From: DUQW01 sp050953805
GTDB lineage: Bacteria > Bacillota_I > Bacilli_A > Acholeplasmatales > Acholeplasmataceae
NCBI GenBank assembly: GCA_050953805.1
Contig: JBMNNE010000002.1
Span: forward strand, 1-64,000
DNA length: 64,000 nucleotides
Direction: 5' to 3'
How positions within the stretch are numbered: the first letter of the stretch is position 1; every line of letters begins with the position of its first letter. Made by a program: the position numbers and the translations under genes. Under the pieces are notes generated by a model. The model was not told the DNA's origin and searched no databases. It worked only from the letters and a program-made list of their open reading frames with translations. Shown piece by piece: positions 56,770-64,000 of this stretch.

Positions 56770-58839
56770 TTATCGATGAAGATTTTCGTTTCTTATATTT
56801 TGTCGATTAACTCTTCTCGCTGCTGGGTTATTACTTTGTAACCTTGCAGCTCGACTACGTTTTAATTCAATATATTCAGCTAAATCTTTTTCAAATTGTT
56901 CTTGAACACGGCCCAGCTCTAAAGAAACTTCATAAATTTCTTTTCTAGTTTCTTCTTGGGCAGCTCTTAAAGCTTCTTGATGTTCTCTTCTTAATTCTTC
57001 TAGTTCCTCTTGAAAATCAACATTTAACATGAGGCCCTCTTCTCTTAGCATCTCTTGAAATTCGTTAACGATACGTTCTTGACCTAATATAAAATCTTCT
57101 TGCATTGCCTCAATGGTGCTTTCTTTTTTAGCAACTTGGGCATCTAACGCTTCTTGATGGCGTTGTTTTTCTAGAGCTAATTGATTACGATGAAGCTCTC
57201 TAAATTCTTTTCTAACTTCTTGAATTGCTTGTCTTTCTTTTTGACGATATTCACTTTCAATTGATCTTAAGTTTTGATTAATTGAACGGCGCAATTCATC
57301 TAATTCTTTTTGAATTGCCTTAGTTGATTCAATTTCTTCTCTTAGATTAGCTGCTTCATATTCTGCTTGTTGTTTTTCATTTTCAAGTTTCATTTCAGCT
57401 TTTTGCATTTCAATTAGAGATTCTAATTTATATTCACCAGCTTTAATTAAAACTTTATCTAAATCAGCAATTCTTAATAATAACTTTCTTTCAAAAGCTA
57501 CGCTTTTACGATAATCAACTTCTTTAACTTCGCGAATAGTTTTCGCGATTTCTGACATTTTTCGAATTTGGGCTAATTCATCTTTAGGATCGATTGATGT
57601 GATTAATCGTCTAAAGATATCATCTTCTTGTTGAAATTCGAAAAAGTCACGATAAAGTTGATTGCTAAATTCAATCGTTTCACGAAGGGCTCGCTTTAAC
57701 GCAATCTCATATGTTGAAGAGTTAGCTTCATGATATTCAAGGGATTGTTCAAATAGTTTTTTACTTTGTTCTAAGTAATACTGGTTGACGTTATAATCTT
57801 CGATTTCAAAATCTTCAAATAAATCTGGATCAACATCTAAATCTTTCATTAATCGAATTGATTTCTTGCGTTTCATTTTATCGAACTTATTGAAATCTAA
57901 TTTACGATTATCTTGATGATATAAAATGCCAGTTAAATTAACCATAACATCGTAATAGAGATTTTTTAGTTCTTCTGCACTTAAAGTTAGATTGCTTTCA
58001 CGAATTTCAGTTTCAAAAGCTAAGGTGTTATATCTATCCAAAAATAGCCATAACATATAAGCATTTTTATAATGAATATTCTTTTGAATAATCATCGTTT
58101 TCATAATTGGAGTTCTAACTCGTGGGGCATTTTTTAATTCTTTCATGAATGGTGTATTCATGAAACCTGAAACTAATTTAGATAATCTTTCAATTCTTTT
58201 TAAAAGATTTCGGTTATGTTGAGTAATTTCTTTATCATCAATTTCTTCTTTAATTCCAACTTTTAAATCAAAATTGAATTCACCTTTATTAAAGGCGAAG
58301 TCGGTTTTAAAATGAATTGAACTTTGTTGAAAAGATTCACCTTGTTCTTGGATAACTTCAAAACGAGATTTAACAAAATAAAATAAACGCTGAATTAAAG
58401 ACGCTATCATTCTATTTTCATAGGTAGCGTAATCAATATCGGAGTAAGTCGTTAATAATTTTTTCGGTTTAATTTGACCATCTTCAATTTCTTTAATGAG
58501 ATGGGTATTAGCTGATAAATGTCTAATTGTTAAAGAACTAGTCTTTTTAACTTTTTCGACAGCGACTAACTCATTTTCATATTTAATTGCTGACTTTGGA
58601 TTACGGACAATATTATCTAATGATGGAAAATATGATTCTAGTGTTTCAATCCAAGTTTCATCAAAGATTTTAGTTTCAGCAACATTTTTATAAAATAATT
58701 CTTTATCACCAGATTGAATCGCCCGATACATTCTCTTTGAGAATTCATCGGTTTCAAATAATTCACGATTATCTTCAATATATTGTTCGTAAAACTTAGT
58801 TAGCTTATCGTCTATTTTAATTTTCTTAGTTTTTTTCAT
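56770..58839 (-). CDS. DUF2357/McrC-like protein with long C-terminal coiled coil
   Basis: 689 residues, no signal peptide. The N-terminal 470 residues are helical with LSANTHLIKEI...YSDIDYATYENRMIASLIQRLFYFVKSR, which resembles the DUF2357 region that precedes the nuclease in McrC-like proteins. No PD-(D/E)xK nuclease motif is visible. Residues about 475-660 are a Glu/Gln/Arg-rich coiled coil. It starts 4 nt after the McrB-like ATPase gene, the normal McrB-McrC order. I infer an adaptor for the ATPase at the membrane rather than a restriction nuclease. The DUF2357 match is by eye only. Confidence 0.55.
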   Translation of the reverse strand: MKKTKKIKIDDKLTKFYEQYIEDNRELFETDEFSKRMYRAIQSGDKELFYKNVAETKIFDETWIETLESYFPSLDNIVRNPKSAIKYENELVAVEKVKKTSSLTIRHLSANTHLIKEIEDGQIKPKKLLTTYSDIDYATYENRMIASLIQRLFYFVKSRFEVIQEQGESFQQSSIHFKTDFAFNKGEFNFDLKVGIKEEIDDKEITQHNRNLLKRIERLSKLVSGFMNTPFMKELKNAPRVRTPIMKTMIIQKNIHYKNAYMLWLFLDRYNTLAFETEIRESNLTLSAEELKNLYYDVMVNLTGILYHQDNRKLDFNKFDKMKRKKSIRLMKDLDVDPDLFEDFEIEDYNVNQYYLEQSKKLFEQSLEYHEANSSTYEIALKRALRETIEFSNQLYRDFFEFQQEDDIFRRLITSIDPKDELAQIRKMSEIAKTIREVKEVDYRKSVAFERKLLLRIADLDKVLIKAGEYKLESLIEMQKAEMKLENEKQQAEYEAANLREEIESTKAIQKELDELRRSINQNLRSIESEYRQKERQAIQEVRKEFRELHRNQLALEKQRHQEALDAQVAKKESTIEAMQEDFILGQERIVNEFQEMLREEGLMLNVDFQEELEELRREHQEALRAAQEETRKEIYEVSLELGRVQEQFEKDLAEYIELKRSRAARLQSNNPAARRVNRQNIRNENLHR

Positions 58840-58843
58840 ATTA

Positions 58844-60373
58844 TTAGATTTGTCTTAATAATGATTCAAGATATTCAATTGATTCAGTAAACTTATCCTT
58901 ACCAAACATTCTTTGCATTAAACCGATTAATTCGTTAATTTCTTCAACTAAGAATGGTAAGTTCAAACTTTCAAATTTTCTTAATACTTTTCTTGCAACC
59001 ATTAAGTCTAAACCATCAACTTCTTCACCGCCACAAGCTACATAAACTGGGATGAAATCACGAATTTGTTTTAAAATACGGTTACCAAAGGTAACTTTAA
59101 AACGACTAGTGATAAATTCATCTAGTTTATCTAAGTTATTTAAAGCGCGGTGTGAGATCGTAAATTCTTGTTTAGCTGATTCAAATAAAGTATTTAAATA
59201 TTCATAACTCATACGAATTGATTCTGTATATGGTGCATCTATGGCATCAATTCTTGCGTTCATCTCAATTGTTGAAGCTCGGTCATAAACTTTATCGGTA
59301 ATAGTAAATGTTGAATCATCTTTATTGGCAGTTCCAATAAACCAAACATTTTCTGGAACTAAAATTTTACCATTAATTAAATTTTGAGGATCTCCAGGTT
59401 CACTAGATGGTACTACTTCTATTAACCAGTCACTATGATTTGGCATTTCTAGAATTGATAAAAACTCAGCAAAGTAATACTCAATTCTCGCTAAGTTTAA
59501 CTCATCTAAAACGATAAAATTGATATCATCACGATAAGTTGCTTCATATAAAGCTTTAAGAAAATCTGATTCATTAAATTTCTTCGTAAACTCGTTTAAA
59601 TAACCAATCATTTCTGAACGATCTCGCCATGATGGTTGAACTGAAATAATATCAGCTGTATTGTTGAAAAATCTACCCATAGCATATGGAAGTGAAGTTT
59701 TACCAGTACCAGAAATACCTTCTAGAATAATAATATTGGAAGTTGCCATACCTGCAAAGTAAGAAGCAACTACTTTAAATTCATAAAATAATCCTAATTG
59801 TGATGCTGAAAAATTAATAAAGTGTTGGACTAATTCTTTTAAAGTCAAGAAGTCTTTTTCTTGCATATAAACAGTATGAGTCACATCAGCATATTGATTA
59901 TCAACTTCAATTAATTTAGTAAATCTTGAACCAACAGGGGTTTTTTCCACTTTCTTTGGTTCAAGGATTTTCCCAATATTAGTTCCTAATCCAACAGTTT
60001 CCATCTTCAATGCTAAAATTTGATTTTTCTCATCAGTTAACTCAACGATTCGTTGACTTAAAACACCGATTTCTGACATCAGTTTTTCTTTAGTAATTTC
60101 CGAACGATTAAATTTAATATATTTCCTTAATAAAAGGGCTAATCTAATAATTAAAAACACAACAAATGCTATATTTAACGCAATAATAACAATTGCTGCA
60201 ATCCAGTCTAAAAAGTTGAATTCTTTGCTGAATTTAATTAAATTCGCAATATATTCCGCGGGATCATGGTAAAAAATATTTGCAATTATTGCAAATATTG
60301 CGCGAAAAAAATCAACTATGTTATTCCATAAGTTTCTTAGAAAATCTATATAATAACGTACAAAATCTATCAT
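58844..60373 (-). CDS. Membrane-anchored McrB-like AAA+ ATPase
   Basis: 509 residues. Residues 1-90 contain two hydrophobic segments (FFRAIFAIIANIFY and DWIAAIVIIALNIAFVVFLIIRL), then a coiled stretch. The AAA_5/McrB ATPase follows: Walker A EGISGTGKTSLP at about residue 220, Walker B FIVLDELNLARIEYYFAEFLSILE, sensor 1 WFIGTANKDDS, and an Arg-containing RASTIEM. In restriction systems McrB is a cytosolic GTP-driven translocase. Here membrane anchoring and the setting among signal peptidase and fibre genes suggest a motor or gate for surface-protein export or assembly. Confidence 0.82.
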   Translation of the reverse strand: MIDFVRYYIDFLRNLWNNIVDFFRAIFAIIANIFYHDPAEYIANLIKFSKEFNFLDWIAAIVIIALNIAFVVFLIIRLALLLRKYIKFNRSEITKEKLMSEIGVLSQRIVELTDEKNQILALKMETVGLGTNIGKILEPKKVEKTPVGSRFTKLIEVDNQYADVTHTVYMQEKDFLTLKELVQHFINFSASQLGLFYEFKVVASYFAGMATSNIIILEGISGTGKTSLPYAMGRFFNNTADIISVQPSWRDRSEMIGYLNEFTKKFNESDFLKALYEATYRDDINFIVLDELNLARIEYYFAEFLSILEMPNHSDWLIEVVPSSEPGDPQNLINGKILVPENVWFIGTANKDDSTFTITDKVYDRASTIEMNARIDAIDAPYTESIRMSYEYLNTLFESAKQEFTISHRALNNLDKLDEFITSRFKVTFGNRILKQIRDFIPVYVACGGEEVDGLDLMVARKVLRKFESLNLPFLVEEINELIGLMQRMFGKDKFTESIEYLESLLRQI

Positions 60374-60413
60374 GTAATATCCCTCGATTGTACTAACCTA
60401 GGGAGATTTTTAT

Positions 60414-61082
60414 TTATTCGTCTTTTTTCTTTTCTTCCTCAGCCATTTCTTGTAAGATTTGAGCTCTAATTTTTTCTCTTTCAGCTTCAATATCTGCTGC
60501 TCGTTCAGCTTTTCTACTATCTCTGATTATAGTATAAAATCTAACTCCTTGAAGGATAAACAGGATAAGAACTGGTAATACTATTAGTAAACCAAATCCT
60601 AATGAAGAATTTAAGAACAATATTAGTCCACCCTTTTTAGTTTTAGTGTGAATCGCTAATATATCTTCAATAGGGCGCGAAGGATCTCTTGGTGCTCCCT
60701 CTCTATCACCTTGGGTAACTATACTTTTACCAGCTGTAGTATCGTTAATTTCAACAATACGGTGAGTATTTAAAGCACTAATTGCATAATCATAAAAAGT
60801 GACGATATCTCCCACTTTTAATTCTTCACGACGTTTATCGTTAAGAATTCTTACGTAAATCAAATCGCCTTTATCAATCGAATCTTCTCGATTAGTACTC
60901 ATTGAATTAGAGCCAACAATTAAATATCCACGTCCAAAGACATTGGGAATTTTCTTAGGGTCTCTAGCAGCAATGGTAATAATTGAAAAAGATAGTAAAA
61001 CCACTATAAATACGTAATATAAAACATTTAAAACTATCCTAACGATTCGTTTTAATTGACTATTTTCCTTTACTTGTTCCAT
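60414..61082 (-). CDS. SipW/ER-type signal peptidase, operon A copy 1
   Basis: 222 residues with N- and C-terminal helices. YLIVGSNSMSTNREDSIDKGDLIYV holds the nucleophile Ser; the usual MxP box reads MST with an insertion before KGDL. ISALNTHRIVEINDT gives His, then VTQGDREGAPRDP matches box E. The tail is a charged coil (AADIEAEREKIRAQILQEMAEEE). It follows the fibre-like gene at 61223 after a strong hairpin and heads the AAA/DUF2357 group. Confidence 0.87.
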   Translation of the reverse strand: MEQVKENSQLKRIVRIVLNVLYYVFIVVLLSFSIITIAARDPKKIPNVFGRGYLIVGSNSMSTNREDSIDKGDLIYVRILNDKRREELKVGDIVTFYDYAISALNTHRIVEINDTTAGKSIVTQGDREGAPRDPSRPIEDILAIHTKTKKGGLILFLNSSLGFGLLIVLPVLILFILQGVRFYTIIRDSRKAERAADIEAEREKIRAQILQEMAEEEKKKDE

Positions 61083-61163
61083 ATAATACTCCTTTGCAAA
61101 TCCTTCTTATTAATTATTATAACATAATTAAATAAGAAATATCTACTTTTTTTATAATATTAT

Positions 61164-61194
61164 CAAGGTTACGAGTTTTTCACCCGTAACCTTG
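61164..61194 (-). terminator. Hairpin between main fibre-like gene and signal peptidase
   Basis: Perfect 10-bp stem CAAGGTTACG/CGTAACCTTG with an 11-nt loop, followed by an AT-rich but not T-only tail. Likely partial terminator or RNA stabiliser, as in the equivalent place of operon B (42811-42838). Confidence 0.55.
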
Positions 61195-61222
61195 ACCTAT
61201 ATTTATAAAGTTAGAGTATAAA

Positions 61223-62221
61223 TTATGGAGTGACTAATTTGAATCCTAAAGCAATCTTAAGTTTTCCAGATAAGATACAGTTAAATGTGTCAGGGTCAAA
61301 GCCTTCTAGATAGACTCTTACAGTAACTACAAGTTCTCTATAGTCGCCTGGTGAACCAGCAGCAGGGAAATCTACTGCAAATTGAGTTCCATTAATAGAA
61401 GTTACAGTTTCGACTGTGTTAGTAATACTTGAAAATAAAGTTGGTAAATTATCATGACCTGTTGCGTTTTCAAAGTAATTATGAGCTCCTTTATTAAAGG
61501 CTAATGCTGCAGGGGTAGTAGTACCATTTCCTAATACGGTGTTATAATCGCCATCTGGTTTTTCAAAAACTTTAGTAGTATCACCACTAGTAACTGAAAT
61601 TCTTGCACCGGCATCAGTATAATAATTTAATGATTCTCCCGCTGCAATTGACCCGTTTCCTGATTCACCAGCATTAGCTTTATTGTGTGTATATGCAACT
61701 CCAGCTTCCCAACCAAGATCACCAGCATCTCTAGCTTCGGCTAAAGTTACTGAATTCCAAGTTAATTGTGCAGTACCGCTTGCTTGTGTTCTGAATTTTA
61801 ATTTAAATTCTAAAATTCCGTCGTCTAGAGTTTTTTGTGTAGTTGCTGCAATATCAACACCTAATGATGGGGCAGCAGAACCATCATACACAAATGGTTT
61901 AAATATTTTACCATCTGTAGAAGTTACCGCTTTAAATTGAAAATCGGTTGTAAAATTAGTTGGAGCACTATACTCGGTACTCAAATAACCTAACATATCA
62001 TCGCCACTGATGTATGAAACCCATCCACTACGATTAGTATCGCCATCATGTGAAATGTATGCCATTTCTAAACCTTCTCCACCTTGTACATTAACATCAA
62101 ATCCGTCTACTTTAACTGTTTGACCTAATGTAAACCATGCAAATGTTGTTGTTCCTAATGCAACAACCGCTAAAACGAATGCGAATACCGCCATCAATGT
62201 TTTTTTAGTTAATTTTTTCAT
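61223..62221 (-). CDS. Probable major fibre subunit (SipW-type), operon A
   Basis: 332 residues. Leader MKKLTKKTLMAVFAFVLAVV, then ALGTTTFAWFTLGQTVKVDGFDVNVQGGEG; cleavage is expected near the TFAWFT motif. The mature part is Gly/Thr/Ala-rich with few charged residues, has only one Cys near the end, and finishes FNCILSGKLKIALGFKLV. It has a strong GGAG site, sits next to a hairpin, and its neutral composition suits a highly produced polymer subunit. The neighbour at 62239 shares the leader and end motifs. Assignment as the main subunit is inferred. Confidence 0.72.
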   Translation of the reverse strand: MKKLTKKTLMAVFAFVLAVVALGTTTFAWFTLGQTVKVDGFDVNVQGGEGLEMAYISHDGDTNRSGWVSYISGDDMLGYLSTEYSAPTNFTTDFQFKAVTSTDGKIFKPFVYDGSAAPSLGVDIAATTQKTLDDGILEFKLKFRTQASGTAQLTWNSVTLAEARDAGDLGWEAGVAYTHNKANAGESGNGSIAAGESLNYYTDAGARISVTSGDTTKVFEKPDGDYNTVLGNGTTTPAALAFNKGAHNYFENATGHDNLPTLFSSITNTVETVTSINGTQFAVDFPAAGSPGDYRELVVTVRVYLEGFDPDTFNCILSGKLKIALGFKLVTP

Positions 62222-62238
62222 ACTCTTTTCTCCTTTTC

Positions 62239-63171
62239 TTAACTAATATTTTTTTCAATTTGTTTTCTTACTGCTTTGAATTGCAGTTGTATTTTAATTC
62301 GGTCATATACGACCGGATCAAACAAGTCAGCGTCCCATCCTTCAACCCAAATATTCATAGTCAGTTTTCCGGTATAGTACGTTTTTTCTCCAACTACTTG
62401 AATTTCATCTAAAACTAATAATTTAGATCTGTCATCGTAACTGAATGGACCGTTCGGATCAAATTCAGTTAATTCGTAAATAGTTGGAGGTATTTTTGTT
62501 GGTAATGTTAGTTGTTTGTTAGCTTGTTTTTTATTGTAGTAATCAAATGCTCCATATGGTTTACCGTAACCTCGATGTTCATTACCACTTAAATCAAATA
62601 TTTTAACTACTTCTTCGCCATCAATAATGGAAATAGTTGAAATTCTTACCGCCTCACTTAGATAGTAAGTTCTTATTTCATTAGTTCTAACGATATCGTC
62701 AACATCATAGAGAAAATCAAATGATGAACGGTATTTAACTCCTTTTGAAATAACATATGTTCCTTCGTGTGGCTCGGTGTCATCATAGTTAACAGTATTG
62801 GAAATATTGTTAGCTAGATAGACAATATGTTCTCTTTTAGAATCGGTTCTAAAATAGAAATCAAGACTAATATATTCTTTATTTGGTGTTACCTCAACGT
62901 TACTATCAATGTGGGTAAATGTTTTCCCATCGGTTGAGGTGACATCAAGCAGTCTGTTTTTTTTGAAAACTTTATATAATTCTTCATTAGGAAATTCATT
63001 ATAGTAGTTTTCTCCGTCTAATGAAATTTCTAAGGTATCGCCTAAAGTGGCATAAATGGTAATTGATTCAACTTGGCTCGCTCTTGCTAGGGTGATCCAA
63101 GCATAAGTGGAAGTGCCGAGAGTTAAGACTAATAATATAAGAGCGAGAAACGCAATTAATATCTTTCTCAT
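62239..63171 (-). CDS. SipW-type secreted protein related to the main subunit, operon A
   Basis: 310 residues. Leader RKILIAFLALILLVLTLGTS then TYAWITLARASQVESITIYATLGDTLEISLDG, parallel to the protein at 61223. Shared features are TSTDGKTF, YYTGKLTMNIWVEGWDADLFD and a final KIQLQFKAV. It is more charged than 61223 and may be a minor or tip subunit. It lies 8 nt after the preceding gene. Confidence 0.72.
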   Translation of the reverse strand: MRKILIAFLALILLVLTLGTSTYAWITLARASQVESITIYATLGDTLEISLDGENYYNEFPNEELYKVFKKNRLLDVTSTDGKTFTHIDSNVEVTPNKEYISLDFYFRTDSKREHIVYLANNISNTVNYDDTEPHEGTYVISKGVKYRSSFDFLYDVDDIVRTNEIRTYYLSEAVRISTISIIDGEEVVKIFDLSGNEHRGYGKPYGAFDYYNKKQANKQLTLPTKIPPTIYELTEFDPNGPFSYDDRSKLLVLDEIQVVGEKTYYTGKLTMNIWVEGWDADLFDPVVYDRIKIQLQFKAVRKQIEKNIS

Positions 63172-63178
63172 AGTATCA

Positions 63179-63862
63179 TTACGCCGCTTCTGCAGTTTCG
63201 ATATTAAAGATTAAATTAATCTTTACTGCTCCACCTAACATATCTGGACTGCTACGATTCCCATCAACGAAGACGATTAAGGTGAATTTTCTAATTTCTC
63301 CAACTTCGAAGTTCATAATTTCTTTACCACCTAAATAGTTATCATCGTCTTCTTTGAAGTAATAAGTTTTAATTGGTGGTTCGCCAGTCGTACTATGTTC
63401 ATAAAAGATAATCATGGTCGCGTCATCAAGATTTCTTTGTTGCGAGACAATTCTAAAGTGGTATTTAATATTAACTACTTCCTCACCGACATTTTTCAAG
63501 AAGAAGGTGTAAGCGATATAGTTTTCATTGCCATCTGGATCTTCATATTGGCCACCTTCTGATTGAAGGATTTCGCCAATGCGAACGATATTTTCTTCAA
63601 TCATATCTTCGGTATCGCTAACTGGATTTAAAACTAGTTTTTCAGTTTTTTCAAGAAAACTATCGGTTTGTGAGAGTTTTATCCCTTTCTTTTCAGCGGT
63701 GTGAGTTAACTTAATGACGAATGTTCCAGTAAATTGACCATAAATTGTAATTAGTACTAAAAGAATTGATAAAATCCCAGTAACGATTAAACCAATTGTC
63801 ACTTTTTGTTCTTTAGTTAATTTCTTTTTGGTCTTTAAATGAAACATTGGATCAGTTCTCAT
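63179..63862 (-). CDS. Membrane-anchored accessory protein, first gene of operon A
   Basis: 227 residues from ATG 63862, with AAGGAGG 9 nt upstream. A cytoplasmic basic segment (FHLKTKKKLTKEQKV) precedes one helix (TIGLIVTGILSILLVLITIYG). The outer part is beta-rich with an NVGEEVVNIKYHFRIVSQQR segment and ends AVKINLIFNIETAEAA, like the protein at 44142, also first behind a c-di-GMP riboswitch. No AYW cleavage motif, so it probably stays anchored. Role as fibre base or assembly factor is inferred. Confidence 0.7.
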   Translation of the reverse strand: MRTDPMFHLKTKKKLTKEQKVTIGLIVTGILSILLVLITIYGQFTGTFVIKLTHTAEKKGIKLSQTDSFLEKTEKLVLNPVSDTEDMIEENIVRIGEILQSEGGQYEDPDGNENYIAYTFFLKNVGEEVVNIKYHFRIVSQQRNLDDATMIIFYEHSTTGEPPIKTYYFKEDDDNYLGGKEIMNFEVGEIRKFTLIVFVDGNRSSPDMLGGAVKINLIFNIETAEAA

Positions 63863-63890
63863 AACCCAAACCTCCTTAAGGAAAGAAAAA

Positions 63891-63924
63891 AGCCAGTACC
63901 CTTAAAAAATAATGGTTTCTGGCT
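63891..63924 (-). terminator. Second terminator hairpin of riboswitch A
   Basis: AGCCAG...CTGGCT followed by TTTTTTC on the minus strand; equivalent to 44671-44704. Confidence 0.75.
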
Positions 63925-63937
63925 TAAGAATATAAAA

Positions 63938-63969
63938 AGCCAGTACCACATAAATTACGGTAACTGGCT
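63938..63969 (-). terminator. First terminator hairpin of riboswitch A
   Basis: AGCCAGT...ACTGGCT followed by TTTTTATA; its 5' arm is the aptamer 3' end. Confidence 0.78.
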
Positions 63970-64000
63970 GACTTGTTTAGTCCCTATAGTTTTGCGTCCA
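63952..64000 (-). promoter_or_regulatory. c-di-GMP-I riboswitch of operon A (5' part beyond window)
   Basis: The visible 3' half reads TGGACGCAAAACTATAGGGACTA...AGCCAGTTACCGTAAT, almost the same as the operon B aptamer. The GGGCAAAC block and the promoter lie outside the window. Confidence 0.85.

Noticed and set aside
58844..60373. MoxR-type AAA+ chaperone instead of McrB-like
   Set aside because: The Walker B context LDELNLARIEYYFAEFLS and the downstream DUF2357-like partner favour the McrB/AAA_5 group; there is no VWA-domain partner.

Overview
The window is AT-rich bacterial DNA with the standard genetic code (TGG for Trp, TGA as stop), strong AGGAGG-type ribosome binding sites, sigma-A promoters and a 16S ending in the usual anti-Shine-Dalgarno. 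Gene content (rpsB-tsf-pyrH-frr, cdsA-dxr-rseP, trmFO-xerC, an ECF folate S component, SipW-type signal peptidases, paired mgtE genes) and the 16S sequence point to Bacillota/Mycoplasmatota, probably a deep Bacilli or Acholeplasma/Izemoplasma/Haloplasma-like lineage. This is inferred, not tested by phylogeny. Nearly everything lies on the minus strand; the one clear plus-strand gene is a surface Ig-repeat protein at 21.4-23.4 kb.

Layout. 0-2.9 kb: a two-gene restriction/defence-like operon (methylase-like protein plus GIY-YIG/DEAD helicase, cut by the left edge). 3.2-10.3 kb: tRNA-Cys, a split chromate transporter pair, a DUF2188 protein, a membrane-anchored transglutaminase-like protein, a UPF0316 protein and two MgtE magnesium transporters. 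10.5-16.9 kb: an accessory island (GNAT, two RhuM paralogues, a lone AbiEi-type antitoxin, a nonsense-broken AlbA_2 regulator). It is bounded and subdivided by three partial copies of the 3' flank of tRNA-Gly. 16.9-17.3 kb: a Glu-Arg-Pro-Gly tRNA operon. 17.3-21.3 kb: DJ-1, MTA/SAH nucleosidase, GNAT, a stand-alone GMP synthase ATPase subunit and IMP dehydrogenase. 23.4-28.4 kb: a complete rRNA operon (16S-23S-5S-tRNA-Asn). 28.5-40.8 kb: housekeeping genes (rseP, dxr, cdsA, frr, pyrH, tsf, rpsB, dut, nudix, xerC, trmFO, folT under a THF riboswitch, and a nonsense-interrupted ung).

40.8-64.0 kb is the most interesting part. Two operons, each behind a c-di-GMP-I (GEMM) riboswitch, encode ten small proteins with one N-terminal membrane segment, most of them TasA/camelysin-like, three SipW/ER-type signal peptidases (Ser/His), a SipW-type secreted protein with CBM5/12-like modules and a 2475-residue GLUG-like surface protein. 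In the larger operon the secretion genes enclose a membrane-anchored McrB-like AAA+ ATPase and a DUF2357/McrC-like protein that ends in a long coiled coil instead of a visible nuclease. I read the locus as a c-di-GMP-controlled surface-fibre/adhesin export system that has recruited an McrBC-type motor pair. Each riboswitch is followed by two successive terminator hairpins whose four arms are mutually complementary, which suggests one ligand event could disarm both terminators. gap (GAPDH) sits between the two operons.
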